Below are positions 44,387-53,266 of a stretch of 64,000 nt of DNA, piece by piece; within the stretch, counting starts at the first letter, position 1; each line of letters begins with the position of its first letter. Origin of the DNA: Rhodohalobacter sulfatireducens (GTDB lineage: Bacteria > Bacteroidota > Rhodothermia > Balneolales > Balneolaceae); assembly GCF_022012475.1 (NCBI RefSeq), contig NZ_JAKLWS010000011.1, positions 1 through 64,000 on the forward strand. The letters run 5' to 3'. The notes below the pieces were generated by a model. It worked only from the letters and a program-made list of their open reading frames with translations. It did no database searches and had not been told where the DNA came from. Made by a program: the position numbers and the translations under genes.

Positions 44387-45268
44387 TTATGAGAGATCAG
44401 CAAGTGATAAAGAATCTTTTAATAAAAATTTCCCGTTTTCCTTCTGAACAGTAACGATTTCATGCTCAGCATCGTGCTCAAGAAAGAGATACCAATTTTT
44501 TTCAACCGCCTCATTTAAGAACGTCTCTTTTTCCGTGAGCGTTTGCAGCGGTTTCATATCATAGCCCATGACCCAAGGCAGGGGGATATGAGCGAACGTG
44601 GGAATAAGGTCAGCTGCATAAACGATTTTTTTATCTTCATTTGTAAAGACAGGTAACTGCTGGCCTTCAGTGTGACCATTCATTGGAAGAGTTGTAAAAC
44701 CAGGCTCAAATTCGTGGTGATCATCGAGAAGGTTTAGACGCCCGCTGTTTTTGATGGGATCAATATTCTCTGAGAAGAAACTTGCCTTTTCCCGTTTGTT
44801 CGGATTTGTAGCGGTCTTCCAGTGTTGTTTGTTGACGTGATAGGTTGAGTTTGGAAAAACCTCTTTTATCTCACCATTCTTATCATATTTGGTTGTACCG
44901 CCGCAATGATCAAAATGGAGGTGAGTAAACACCATATCTGTAATATCCCGGGGTTCAATCCCACATTTTTTTAGTGATGATTGCAGATCACTGTGTTCAT
45001 AATCAAGGCCGTAAATAGAAGCCATTTTTTCGTTAAACTTGTCTCCGCTTCCATTGTCAACAAGGTAGATTTTCCCGGTGTTTTTTGATTTGATAAGCAG
45101 GCATCTCATGCCCATAGGAATTCGGTTTTTTTCATCCGCAGGAATCTGCTTATTCCAAAGCGTTTTAGGAACGACTCCAAACATGGCTCCGCCATCTAAC
45201 TTAAAGCGTCCGGCTTCTAGGCTATAAAGTTCAAAATTTCCAAAAAAAGTGGGTTCTGTATCTGGCAT
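44387..45268 (-). CDS. Metallo-beta-lactamase-fold hydrolase (lactonase-like)
   Basis: This 293-residue enzyme carries the MBL zinc motif THLHFDHCGG (H116, H118, D120, H121), then further ligands in LPMNGHTEGQQLP and YAADLIPTFAHIPL. HxHxDH with this spacing is common to AHL lactonases, but also to glyoxalase II and other hydrolases, so lactonase activity is only one option. There is no signal peptide, so it is cytosolic. It lies about 60 bases upstream of the DUF4175-like gene on the same strand and just downstream of the respiratory operon terminator. Confidence 0.82.
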   Translation of the reverse strand: MPDTEPTFFGNFELYSLEAGRFKLDGGAMFGVVPKTLWNKQIPADEKNRIPMGMRCLLIKSKNTGKIYLVDNGSGDKFNEKMASIYGLDYEHSDLQSSLKKCGIEPRDITDMVFTHLHFDHCGGTTKYDKNGEIKEVFPNSTYHVNKQHWKTATNPNKREKASFFSENIDPIKNSGRLNLLDDHHEFEPGFTTLPMNGHTEGQQLPVFTNEDKKIVYAADLIPTFAHIPLPWVMGYDMKPLQTLTEKETFLNEAVEKNWYLFLEHDAEHEIVTVQKENGKFLLKDSLSLADLS

Positions 45269-45342
45269 AACTTTTAAAATTGATTCGTATCCCTAAAGAA
45301 AATACAAAAACTATGTTCAGAATTTGATTTTAGATTTAAAAC

Positions 45343-45372
45343 AAAAAAAGCCGGCTTCATATGAAACCGGCT
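45343..45372 (-). terminator. Terminator of the ACIII/oxidase operon
   Basis: On the minus strand, AGCCGG..TTCAT / ATGAA..CCGGCT (45350-45372) forms a long stem nearly symmetric about TTCATATGAA, followed by seven Ts (45343-45349). It lies 26 bases past the ctaF stop. This is a classical rho-independent terminator. Confidence 0.88.
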
Positions 45373-45397
45373 CTCTTCTAAGTTTAGAAAATAGTAT

Positions 45398-45706
45398 CTA
45401 AAACGAGGGTACAGGATCTATTCTGTACAAGGTATCTAAAAGTGTGATACCTATTAAAAGCATAAAAAACAGAGCCGACATGATTAATATCATGGTGTTA
45501 AACTTACTATCCCAAAATAGATTCATAAAAAATGCGGCTACAACAGTGGCTTTCACAACGGCAATTGCTATAGCAACAACCACATTCCATGGCTCAGGTA
45601 TTTGAATCCAGGTTACAGCCACAGTTAGCACCGTTAAGATGAAAAGAGCGATTCCAACGCCCCATAAAAATTTTGCTGAAGATATGTGATGTTCGTGTGC
45701 AGACAT
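45398..45706 (-). CDS. ctaF: Cytochrome c oxidase subunit IV
   Basis: This 102-residue protein has three membrane helices (about 14-32, 40-60 and 72-94) and begins MSAHEHHISSAKFLWGVGIA. It matches the COX4_pro/CyoD-type subunit IV of bacterial haem-copper oxidases, which stabilises the complex around subunit III. It is the last gene of the long respiratory operon, 22 bases beyond ctaE, and is followed by a strong terminator. Small size and low conservation make the assignment rest on topology plus position. Confidence 0.85.
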   Translation of the reverse strand: MSAHEHHISSAKFLWGVGIALFILTVLTVAVTWIQIPEPWNVVVAIAIAVVKATVVAAFFMNLFWDSKFNTMILIMSALFFMLLIGITLLDTLYRIDPVPSF

Positions 45707-45728
45707 AGTCAGTTAGAATTTTCAGTCG

Positions 45729-46388
45729 TTAGTCGATTAAGTAAAGAAGAGGGAAAAGGAATATCCAGATGATATCCACAAGGTGCCAGTACAGGCCTGT
45801 AATCTCAACGGGAGTATAGTAACCGCTGTGAAAAGCTCCTTTTTTGGCTTTAAAAACCAGCCAAATCATCAAGCCTATTCCAATCAGAACGTGAAGGCCA
45901 TGAACACCAGTCATCATATAGTAGATGCTGAAAAAGATATTAGCTTTTTCATGTGCAATTCCTTCAAATGTGTAGTACTCGCCGGGATATATTCCAAGAT
46001 GGAATTTGTGTGTGTACTCAAAGTACTTAATCACCATAAACACAAATGCCAGTGCGATCGTGATGTACAGGTTATAAATAAGCCCTTTAATCTGGTTTAA
46101 TTGAGCCGAGCGAATAGCCATGGCTACAGTTAATGAGCTTCCAATCAGTACACCTGTGTTTATAGCCCCCCAAAACGTATTCAGTTCAGTTGATGCCTGG
46201 ATATAGAGTTCGGGGTACCAAGATCGATAGACAATATATGCCGCAAAAAGCCCTCCAAAAAAGAGGATCTCGGTTGCAAGAAAGATCCACATTCCAAGTT
46301 TAGCAGATTCGAACTGTTGATCCGAATCTATAAAATGGTGTTGGAGATGATCTAAACGTTTTTCGATTGTTGCTGAAGTTCCGGACAT
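45729..46388 (-). CDS. ctaE: Cytochrome c oxidase subunit III
   Basis: The 219-residue membrane protein has five or six helices and the subunit III signature: MWIFLATEILFFGGLFAAYI in the first helix pair, MTGVHGLHVLIGIGLMI, and YWHLVDIIWIFLFPLLYLI at the C-terminus. The glutamate in TEILFFGG and the H in TGVHGLHV are family landmarks. Subunit III supports proton uptake and complex stability without binding metals. It lies 14 bases after ctaD and 22 before ctaF. Confidence 0.93.
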   Translation of the reverse strand: MSGTSATIEKRLDHLQHHFIDSDQQFESAKLGMWIFLATEILFFGGLFAAYIVYRSWYPELYIQASTELNTFWGAINTGVLIGSSLTVAMAIRSAQLNQIKGLIYNLYITIALAFVFMVIKYFEYTHKFHLGIYPGEYYTFEGIAHEKANIFFSIYYMMTGVHGLHVLIGIGLMIWLVFKAKKGAFHSGYYTPVEITGLYWHLVDIIWIFLFPLLYLID

Positions 46389-46402
46389 AATGTTTTTGAA
46401 TT

Positions 46403-48145
46403 TTACGCTTTTTCTTTTTCGGTTTCAGCTACGTCCATACCCTCTTCTTCGTGGTGGCCGTGGCCATTATGTGGTGTTGCAATTCCAAGTTGAAACTCCG
46501 ACATCGGTTTGTGATAGTCATAAGGACCGTTAATTATAACCGGAGTATGCTTAAAGTTATGCAGATCCGGTGGAGATGATGTTTGCCACTCAAGAGCACG
46601 ACTTCCCCACGGATTTGAGGATGCTTTTTCACCTCGAAGAAGTGAGTGCAGAAGATAGGCCGCGATGATCACGAAACCAACCCCCATTATATATGCACCA
46701 ATCGTAGAGAATTGGTGGAATGCTTGAAACTGATCGATGTAGTTGTAATATCTTCTGGGCATTCCCTGGGATCCCATAATAAACTGGGGAAGGAACGTCA
46801 TATTAAATCCAACAAAAATAATACCGGCAGCAATTTTACCCCAGAACTCACTGTACATCTTTCCAAACATTTTAGGCCACCAGTAGTGGAGTCCACCGAG
46901 GAATGCCATTACCATTCCACCCATCATAACATAGTGGAAGTGGGCAACCACGTAGTAAGTATCGTGGAGATGAACATCTACAGAGAGTGCTCCCAGCATA
47001 ATTCCTGTAAATCCACCAATGGTAAAGAGAAACAGGAAGACCAAAATGTAAACCATTGGGGTTTTCAGATCGATCGAACCTTTGTACATGGTGGCAAGCC
47101 AGTTAAATATTTTGATACCGGTTGGAATACCCACCAGGAATGTGAGGAATGAAAACACCATATTGGCCAGAGAAGATTGACCGGCTGTGAACATGTGGTG
47201 TCCCCAAACCAAGAAACCGATAAAAGCAATTGCTAATGAAGAAAGTGCAATTGCCCAGTATCCAAAAATTACTTTTTTCGAGAATGTTGAGATAATTTCT
47301 GAGACAATTCCGAAACCGGGTACAATCATAATGTAAACGGCTGGGTGTGAATAGAACCAGAAAAAATGCTGGTAAAGAACAGGGTCTCCTCCAAGTGCGG
47401 GATCAAATATTCCAATACTCAAAACTCTTTCCATCGTGAGGAGAAGAAGTGTGATTGCAAGAACGGGGGTTGCAAGAATCTGGATCAAGCTTGTTGCATA
47501 CAATCCCCAGAGGTTAAGAGGTAACTTATTCCAGGTTATACCGGGAGAACGTAACTTGTGAATGGTTACAATAAAGTTAAGCCCGGTTAAAATGGATGAA
47601 AACCCGAGTATGAAGACTCCAAGTGTCATCATCGCTACGCTTCCACCCGTTGTTGAACTGTATGGCGTGTAAAAGGTCCATCCGGTGTCGATACCGCCTG
47701 TAAAAATTGCAGTGATCGTGAACAAAGCGCCAATTACATAAATGTAGAAACTGGCGAGGTTTAAGCGGGGGAAGGCAACATCCTTGGCGCCTAATTGTAG
47801 AGGTAAGACAAAGTTACCCAAAGCTGCAGGCACGGACGGAATCAAAAAGAAGAAAATCATGATTGCGCCATGCAGGGTAAATACCTGGTTGTAGACATCG
47901 GCGGTCATGAAGTTTCTTGCAGGCGTTAGTAGTTCTGTTCTCAACAAGAGTGCTAAGACTCCGCCAACTAGGAAAAAGAAAGCTACAGACATGAGGTACA
48001 TCAAGCCAATCTTCTTATGATCAACCGTTGTAAGCCATGCCCAGAGTCCTTTTTCCTGGTTTAAATAGTGTTTCTCAGGATACTCTTCCGGCTTGAACCG
48101 TTTAACCTGAATTTTTCTGGTTGGTGTTTCTTCTGTCGTAGCCAT
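46403..48145 (-). CDS. ctaD: Cytochrome c oxidase subunit I, A2-type
   Basis: The 580-residue catalytic subunit has the haem a ligand H92 (LHGAIMIFF), CuB ligands H267, H316 and H317, the cross-linked Y271, and H402/H404 in [13 protein letters not shown] for haem a3 and haem a. Helix VI reads FYSHPAVY: the glutamate of A1-type oxidases (HPEV) is absent and YS precedes the histidine, as in A2-type oxidases such as Rhodothermus marinus caa3. It pumps protons while reducing oxygen to water. Histidine-rich C-terminal tail (NGHGHHEEE). Eleven bases separate it from ctaC. Confidence 0.96.
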   Translation of the reverse strand: MATTEETPTRKIQVKRFKPEEYPEKHYLNQEKGLWAWLTTVDHKKIGLMYLMSVAFFFLVGGVLALLLRTELLTPARNFMTADVYNQVFTLHGAIMIFFFLIPSVPAALGNFVLPLQLGAKDVAFPRLNLASFYIYVIGALFTITAIFTGGIDTGWTFYTPYSSTTGGSVAMMTLGVFILGFSSILTGLNFIVTIHKLRSPGITWNKLPLNLWGLYATSLIQILATPVLAITLLLLTMERVLSIGIFDPALGGDPVLYQHFFWFYSHPAVYIMIVPGFGIVSEIISTFSKKVIFGYWAIALSSLAIAFIGFLVWGHHMFTAGQSSLANMVFSFLTFLVGIPTGIKIFNWLATMYKGSIDLKTPMVYILVFLFLFTIGGFTGIMLGALSVDVHLHDTYYVVAHFHYVMMGGMVMAFLGGLHYWWPKMFGKMYSEFWGKIAAGIIFVGFNMTFLPQFIMGSQGMPRRYYNYIDQFQAFHQFSTIGAYIMGVGFVIIAAYLLHSLLRGEKASSNPWGSRALEWQTSSPPDLHNFKHTPVIINGPYDYHKPMSEFQLGIATPHNGHGHHEEEGMDVAETEKEKA

Positions 48146-48155
48146 TTGCTGCTTC

Positions 48156-49097
48156 TTAATCTAAGGTTTTGATATACTCAATTATTGCGTTTATCTGGTT
48201 ATCATCCAGAGTTCCGGCATAGGAAGGCATAACAGGTTGAAAGCCTTCATGAATTTTTGCCTGGGGTTCTAATATACTTTCGCGAATGTAGTTTTCATCA
48301 ACTGATACTGTTTCTCCGCTTTCAAGCGGGGCTTCAGATCCAAACAATCCCTGGAAGGAGGGGCCTTGCAAGACTGATCCGTCAACTGAGTGACAGGTTG
48401 TGCAAGCATTTCGGGTTGTCAGCTGTTCTCCAAGTTCAACAGGTGTGAGGTTCTCATCAGCTGATCCAGCTGTTTCAAGCCAGGATTGAAAATCTTCCTG
48501 TGTATGAACGATGGTTGTGGCCATCATATTGGAATGAGCGTTACCGCAGTATTCAGTACAGAAAACAACCGATTCACCGGGATCCGTAGCCTCAAACCAT
48601 AAAGATGTATATCGATTAGGGAGAACATCCTTTTTAACTCTGAAATCGGGGATATAGAAAGAGTGTATTACATCTGTTGAACTCATCACCAATTTCACAG
48701 GCCTGTCTTCAGGAACATGAAGTTCACCAACACTGACATATCCATTGGGATAATGAAATTCCCATAACCAACTTTTTCCTACAACTCGAATTTCGTAAGA
48801 GTCGTTGGGGGGAGTGGCTTTGTTCATGTAGCCTGTAAAACCCCATCCGAATACAATAATTACCAAAATAAGCGGGATAACCGACCAGGTTATTTCAAGT
48901 TTATTATTATGGGTGATTACAGGTGTTACATCATTTTCAGAACGTCGCCTGTATTTCCATGAAAAATATATGATGGCAAAAGTAATCCCGATCAGGAAGA
49001 TGAGACTAGTAACATTAATAAAGTTGAATAGTGCGTCCGTTTGTCCAGCCAGAGTACTTTTGGCAGGGGGGAGCATAAAATCGCTAAGGCTATTCAT
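48156..49097 (-). CDS. ctaC: Cytochrome c oxidase subunit II fused to cytochrome c
   Basis: The 313-residue protein has two N-terminal helices (about 26-47 and 70-90), a cupredoxin CuA domain (ligands H145, C180, C184, H188, M191; [12 protein letters not shown]) and a C-terminal cytochrome c domain with CTTCH at 232-236 and a probable Met ligand in PVMPSYAG. The fused haem makes this a caa3-type subunit II. The haem domain is strikingly similar to that at the C-terminus of ActE in the same operon, sharing [11 protein letters not shown]. Its start overlaps the stop of the sco gene by 4 bases. Confidence 0.95.
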   Translation of the reverse strand: MNSLSDFMLPPAKSTLAGQTDALFNFINVTSLIFLIGITFAIIYFSWKYRRRSENDVTPVITHNNKLEITWSVIPLILVIIVFGWGFTGYMNKATPPNDSYEIRVVGKSWLWEFHYPNGYVSVGELHVPEDRPVKLVMSSTDVIHSFYIPDFRVKKDVLPNRYTSLWFEATDPGESVVFCTEYCGNAHSNMMATTIVHTQEDFQSWLETAGSADENLTPVELGEQLTTRNACTTCHSVDGSVLQGPSFQGLFGSEAPLESGETVSVDENYIRESILEPQAKIHEGFQPVMPSYAGTLDDNQINAIIEYIKTLD

Positions 49098-49930
49098 CGA
49101 TCAATTTCAATTTTTGGTGGTTGGGTAGAATTTCGTTCTCGCTTCCAGAAAACGCCAAGAAATATACCCAGAATAATCACGGTAGCCAAGCCACCGAGCT
49201 TCATTATGTTGAGTGCAACAGGTACATAACTTTGAGAATCCGGATCGTACGAAAAACAGTATAAAACGACCTTGTCAACAGCAGAACCGATTTTTCCGTC
49301 GGCTGCTTCGTAGAGTGCATTTCGTAAATTAAATTCACTGAATGTTGCACCGTAGAGATACCTTACTACTTCGGCCTGTGGGCTGAGAAGCATGATACTT
49401 GCAAGATGGTAATACTGATCATTCGATTCGTCGTACTTATAGCGAAAGCCGATCGCTTCCGTTAGTTTATCAATAGACTCTTGTGATCCCGTTAAAAAAT
49501 GCCAACCTTCGCCTGCGCCGGGTCTGTCCAAATCGCTTAAGTATTTGTTTTTGGATTCAGCTGCAATTGCCGGCGTTTCTCCGGGATCAATACTAAATGA
49601 AATAATTGTGTAGTCTTTACCGGGTGTCCATTGGAGTTCATCAACTACTTTAAAAACAGCATCGAGTACAACTCCACAGAGTATCGGACACTCATAATAA
49701 AGTGGATTTAGTAAAACAGGTTTTCCCTTTTCAATAAGGTCGCCAATACGAACGGTTTCACCCTCGGAGTTAACAAACCGTAAATCTTGAGGAATTTTAT
49801 CTCCAAGATTTTCGTCAACACCAATCTCATTGAGAATGGCGGGTTTACCCTGATTTAATTGCGCATGTGAACTATCAAAAAGAAAAAACACTGAAATGAA
49901 CGTCAGTATGCTCAGTGCCAGGTGTTTCAT
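49094..49930 (-). CDS. SCO family copper chaperone
   Basis: The 278-residue protein has a signal peptide (about 1-23) and a thioredoxin-like SCO domain with the copper motif CPILC (C81, C85) and a downstream histidine in DQYYHLASIML. A C-terminal helix (LGGLATVIILGIFLGVFW) anchors it. SCO proteins load copper into the CuA site of subunit II, and the ctaC gene follows directly with a 4-base overlap, strongly suggesting that role here. Confidence 0.92.
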   Translation of the reverse strand: MKHLALSILTFISVFFLFDSSHAQLNQGKPAILNEIGVDENLGDKIPQDLRFVNSEGETVRIGDLIEKGKPVLLNPLYYECPILCGVVLDAVFKVVDELQWTPGKDYTIISFSIDPGETPAIAAESKNKYLSDLDRPGAGEGWHFLTGSQESIDKLTEAIGFRYKYDESNDQYYHLASIMLLSPQAEVVRYLYGATFSEFNLRNALYEAADGKIGSAVDKVVLYCFSYDPDSQSYVPVALNIMKLGGLATVIILGIFLGVFWKRERNSTQPPKIEIDR

Positions 49931-49945
49931 CTTTGATGTAAAACT

Positions 49946-50449
49946 CTATTCATTTGCAATGTCTGTAATTGCGCTGTCTATGGGAATTCTGTAAATACCG
50001 GCTTCGGCATCAACAACACCAAACGAGTTTAATGTTTCTTGGTCGCTTTGTTGAATCTCTTCGATGTTGTAAAATCTACTCTGTTCGGATTGAAGTTGAG
50101 TAGACGAAGACGTTGTATAATCATGAATAAATATGATTGACTGTATGAAAATTAAAATTACTGCTATTCCAAAAACAGTCCAGAATACTAATCTCTTGTA
50201 ATTGAGATTGTCGAAATTAGCTCCATAGGAGACAGAAGCAATGAAGTTTTCGGAAGCATCCAAAGAAACTTCCTCCTCCTTCTCTTTAACGGGTTTAACA
50301 CCTGTTTCGCGTATCCAGTTCCTAATTTCTTCTTCAGAGATGTTATGCTTTTCCGAAAGTTCTTTTATGGCATCATCACCACCAGATACAGCTTTTAGAG
50401 CAATGCTGTTCTTCTCTTCATCGGTAAATTGTTTTTGCTTCTTACTCAT
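49946..50449 (-). CDS. HTH-membrane protein within the respiratory operon
   Basis: The 167-residue protein has an N-terminal helix-turn-helix resembling IS3-type transposase HTHs (FTDEEKNSIALKAVSGGDDA, then LSEKHNISEEEIRNWIRET), one membrane helix (about 92-113) and a C-terminal extracytoplasmic segment. It lies between actF and sco with short spacers (24 and 15 bases). A DNA-binding or protein-binding role coupled to respiration is possible; biochemical evidence is not available. The HTH seems to have been recruited, as no transposase catalytic domain follows. Confidence 0.65.
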   Translation of the reverse strand: MSKKQKQFTDEEKNSIALKAVSGGDDAIKELSEKHNISEEEIRNWIRETGVKPVKEKEEEVSLDASENFIASVSYGANFDNLNYKRLVFWTVFGIAVILIFIQSIIFIHDYTTSSSTQLQSEQSRFYNIEEIQQSDQETLNSFGVVDAEAGIYRIPIDSAITDIANE

Positions 50450-50473
50450 ACGGGTAAAATTTACAAATGGTGA

Positions 50474-51673
50474 TTATTGGTGATAGGTCTTGTGCAATGA
50501 ATCTGGAAGGTTTGGATCATTTACAGGTACCAGCTTATGTTTTTTGAGACGCTGGAAAAAGAGCCCCATAAATATTCCGCCAAGTCCAATCAGCGTGGTA
50601 AAATCGAGCCAACTGATTGAAACTCCGTGATGATGCAACGTTGGCATAACTATCCAGTAAAGTTCAATAATGTGCATAGCTATAACCAGAATCGATACGG
50701 AAATTAATACTTTGTGATTGTGCTTTGTATCGCGGTTCAGGAGTACAATAAATGGAATTGCAAAACGGCATATAATCAGTGAATAGCTGACATAAGCCCA
50801 GCTTCCTTCCAACCTATGATAAAACCACAATGTCTCTTCCGGTATGTTAGCATAATAGATCAATAAAAACTGGCTGAAAGCGATGTATGCATAAAAAATG
50901 GTAAAGCCAAAGAACCAGGCGCCAAGGTCGTAGATATGAGACTTTTGAATTGTATTCTCGAGGATGCCTTTTTTATGCATCCAGAATATGATTAGAATCA
51001 AAATCGGAAAAAGTGCCTGGAAACTCATTGCAAAATAGTAGATACCGAACATGGTAGAGAACCAGTGCGGATCGAGTGACATCAACCAGTCGAAACTTGC
51101 AAAGGCTATTGTAATCGCAAAAATTAAGATTCCCGGTGCACTCAGTTTCTTTAAAAGCTCCATCAAACCCCAGTCGTTCGTCTTATCCATGTCCACGGAA
51201 ATTTTATGGAGTTTGTACCCCAAGAAACCCCAGATTCCGAAATAGATAAATTGCCTGATCACAAAAAAGGGCGTATTCAGGTAGGCTGTTTTACCAGCCA
51301 GTATTGGGTCCTGGGCAACGTAGTCTGCGTGTGTCCAATGGTAAAGTGAATGCATTCCCAGTAGTATAGGAATGATAAATATTGACCAAATCCAAAGATT
51401 TGAAGCAAATGCTTCAGGAATTCTGCGTATTACAACTCCCCAGGATGATCGTGTAATGTGGTGGATCATCAATAAAATAAGAGATGCCAGACCAATACTA
51501 GTAAAAAAGGCAAAACTGGTGAGGTATGAGAAAAAGAACTGTTCAGCATTCAAAAAATACCCAACACCGCTGGCAATTAAACCCACTGCACCAAACCCGT
51601 AGAATGTTTTGGTAACATCCAGGTTATCAGGAAATTGGAGTGAATCTGTAATTTTTGGACTTGTTGAAGCCAT
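50474..51673 (-). CDS. actF: Alternative complex III subunit ActF
   Basis: This 399-residue integral membrane protein has about ten helices, in keeping with ActF, which together with ActC forms the quinol-oxidising NrfD/PsrC-like membrane part. Stretches such as FASFDWLMSLDPHWFSTMFG and SFQALFPILILII are characteristic of ActF (quinol:cytochrome c oxidoreductase). Menaquinol oxidation and proton translocation are inferred from the family. It follows actE by 25 bases. Confidence 0.92.
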   Translation of the reverse strand: MASTSPKITDSLQFPDNLDVTKTFYGFGAVGLIASGVGYFLNAEQFFFSYLTSFAFFTSIGLASLILLMIHHITRSSWGVVIRRIPEAFASNLWIWSIFIIPILLGMHSLYHWTHADYVAQDPILAGKTAYLNTPFFVIRQFIYFGIWGFLGYKLHKISVDMDKTNDWGLMELLKKLSAPGILIFAITIAFASFDWLMSLDPHWFSTMFGIYYFAMSFQALFPILILIIFWMHKKGILENTIQKSHIYDLGAWFFGFTIFYAYIAFSQFLLIYYANIPEETLWFYHRLEGSWAYVSYSLIICRFAIPFIVLLNRDTKHNHKVLISVSILVIAMHIIELYWIVMPTLHHHGVSISWLDFTTLIGLGGIFMGLFFQRLKKHKLVPVNDPNLPDSLHKTYHQ

Positions 51674-51698
51674 TTATTTTATAATTTTTTGATCTAAA

Positions 51699-52700
51699 TT
51701 ATTCCTCAGATGCTGATTGATCAGATAATGTTTTTATAAATTCAATAAGAGACTGCACTTCACCTTCACTCAGGTAATCGTAAGGAACCATAGCGTTGTC
51801 GTATCCTTCAACAACTTCTGTACCGGGCTCTCTTATGGACTGGACAAGGTATGCTTCATCAGCCACACGCGTTGATCCGTCATTAAATGTTCGTTCGCTT
51901 CCGAATAATCCCTGGAAGGATGGGCCAACTAAACGGGTTCCATCAAGTGAATGGCATGTTTGACATGCATTTTGTGTGTAGAGTTGCTCACCCCTTGCAA
52001 CAGAAATTTCTTCCTCACCCCTGGCGGCGGCCCGTTCTGCCTCAAGGGCAGCTAACCGTTCCTGCTCAGCCTGGTAATCCGCTTGTAACTGAGCCAGGTC
52101 TACGTCATACTGTTCCATTTCCGACTCGGGTACATTCTGACTTCTTTGAAGCGCACGAACATAAGCAACAATAGCCCACCTGTCTTCTACTTTAATTTGT
52201 GTAGCGTAAGACGGCATATTCCTGATACCGTTTGTGATGGATGAATAGAAGTGACCATCCGGCATCTGGCGTATGTTTTCGGTATGGAAAGATGGGGCGG
52301 GTACATATCCGTAATTTCCGGTCATAATTACACCTTGTCCGTCGCCTGTTCCACCATGGCATACACTGCAATAAATATCATATCGTTCTTTACCGCGGTA
52401 GATGAAGTCTTTAGTTACTTCGACCGGAATTTCTTCTACCAGGTTGCCTTCATCGTCTAAACCTTCGTAGTAAGCGTCATCTTGTTTAAGATGTCCGCGT
52501 GCAACAGTTCCCTCAACAGGCGCTCTCATGGCCATGTTGTTTTCAAAAAAAGAGTTTGTTTCCTGCGCATTGAACCGATTTTGGAAATCCATGTTTTGAT
52601 TTGGATGAACCGGTGGTTTTTCCGAAATCTGGCCGCGGCACGACAACATAAAGAGCCCCGATAGAATCAATACGCTTATATTTGTTTTCGATAATTTCAT
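51699..52700 (-). CDS. actE: ActE with an additional fused cytochrome c domain
   Basis: About 333 residues from the ATG at 52700, preferred over the upstream one because it lies after actD and yields a lipoprotein signal (SGLFMLSC, lipid cysteine at 21). The first cytochrome c domain has CSVCH (111-115) with Met ligand in NMPSYATQ, the usual ActE haem. After a charged helical linker (about 190-235) a second domain carries CQTCH (246-250), closely matching the haem domain fused to ctaC. Thus this ActE carries two haems. It should pass electrons towards the oxidase. Confidence 0.92.
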   Translation of the reverse strand: MKLSKTNISVLILSGLFMLSCRGQISEKPPVHPNQNMDFQNRFNAQETNSFFENNMAMRAPVEGTVARGHLKQDDAYYEGLDDEGNLVEEIPVEVTKDFIYRGKERYDIYCSVCHGGTGDGQGVIMTGNYGYVPAPSFHTENIRQMPDGHFYSSITNGIRNMPSYATQIKVEDRWAIVAYVRALQRSQNVPESEMEQYDVDLAQLQADYQAEQERLAALEAERAAARGEEEISVARGEQLYTQNACQTCHSLDGTRLVGPSFQGLFGSERTFNDGSTRVADEAYLVQSIREPGTEVVEGYDNAMVPYDYLSEGEVQSLIEFIKTLSDQSASEE

Positions 52701-52710
52701 AGTTGAGAAA

Positions 52711-53262
52711 CTATTCCTCATAAATGGTTTCAATATTGGTGGCACCAGCATCTTTTAGAAATTTGGATACTTTCTCTTCCTCAAATTGAGGATCTTCGGA
52801 TTCGATACAAACGAAAAATCCATCATCGGTGGCCTTTTTAAAATTTTCGGAGTCAAAGAGCGGATGATTGAATTTTGGAAGTCCGTTTAAAAAGAACATC
52901 CCAAAAACAGCACCGAAGGCCGATAATAAAACTGTTAATTCGAACAATACCGGTATCCATGCCGGTACATTTATTAAAGATTTACCACTAATATTCATAG
53001 GATAATCTACGACCATTGTGAAATATATTAAAGCTACACCGCCAAGAAGTCCCAGCAGTCCATGTCCTGCTACAATCCACCCAAGTTTAGATTTATTGAG
53101 ATTCATAGCCTTGTCGATCCCATGGATCGGAAATGGACTGAACGTATCGAAATTTCGATAACCACTTTCAACAATTGTCTTCGACGCATCAGTCAATTCC
53201 CTGGGATTCTTAAACTCAGCAAGAATTCCGTATATCGTCTTATCTGAATGTTTTTTATCCAT
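52711..53262 (-). CDS. actD: Alternative complex III subunit ActD (DUF3341)
   Basis: The product is about 183 residues from the ATG at 53262 (the longer upstream frame overlaps actC). It has a cytoplasmic ferredoxin-like N-part (IYGILAEFKNPRELTDASKT; FDTFSPFPIHGIDKAM), two helices (about 65-85 and 100-125) and a C-terminal segment. This is the DUF3341 pattern of ActD. It is a structural subunit contacting ActC and has no cofactor. Position after actC, 4 bases away, confirms it. Confidence 0.93.
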   Translation of the reverse strand: MDKKHSDKTIYGILAEFKNPRELTDASKTIVESGYRNFDTFSPFPIHGIDKAMNLNKSKLGWIVAGHGLLGLLGGVALIYFTMVVDYPMNISGKSLINVPAWIPVLFELTVLLSAFGAVFGMFFLNGLPKFNHPLFDSENFKKATDDGFFVCIESEDPQFEEEKVSKFLKDAGATNIETIYEE

Positions 53263-53266
53263 GACC

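Noticed and set aside
44387-45268. Naming the metallo-beta-lactamase-fold protein as an AHL lactonase
   Set aside because: The HxHxDH motif is shared by many hydrolases, and no lactonase-specific tyrosine or context was identified.
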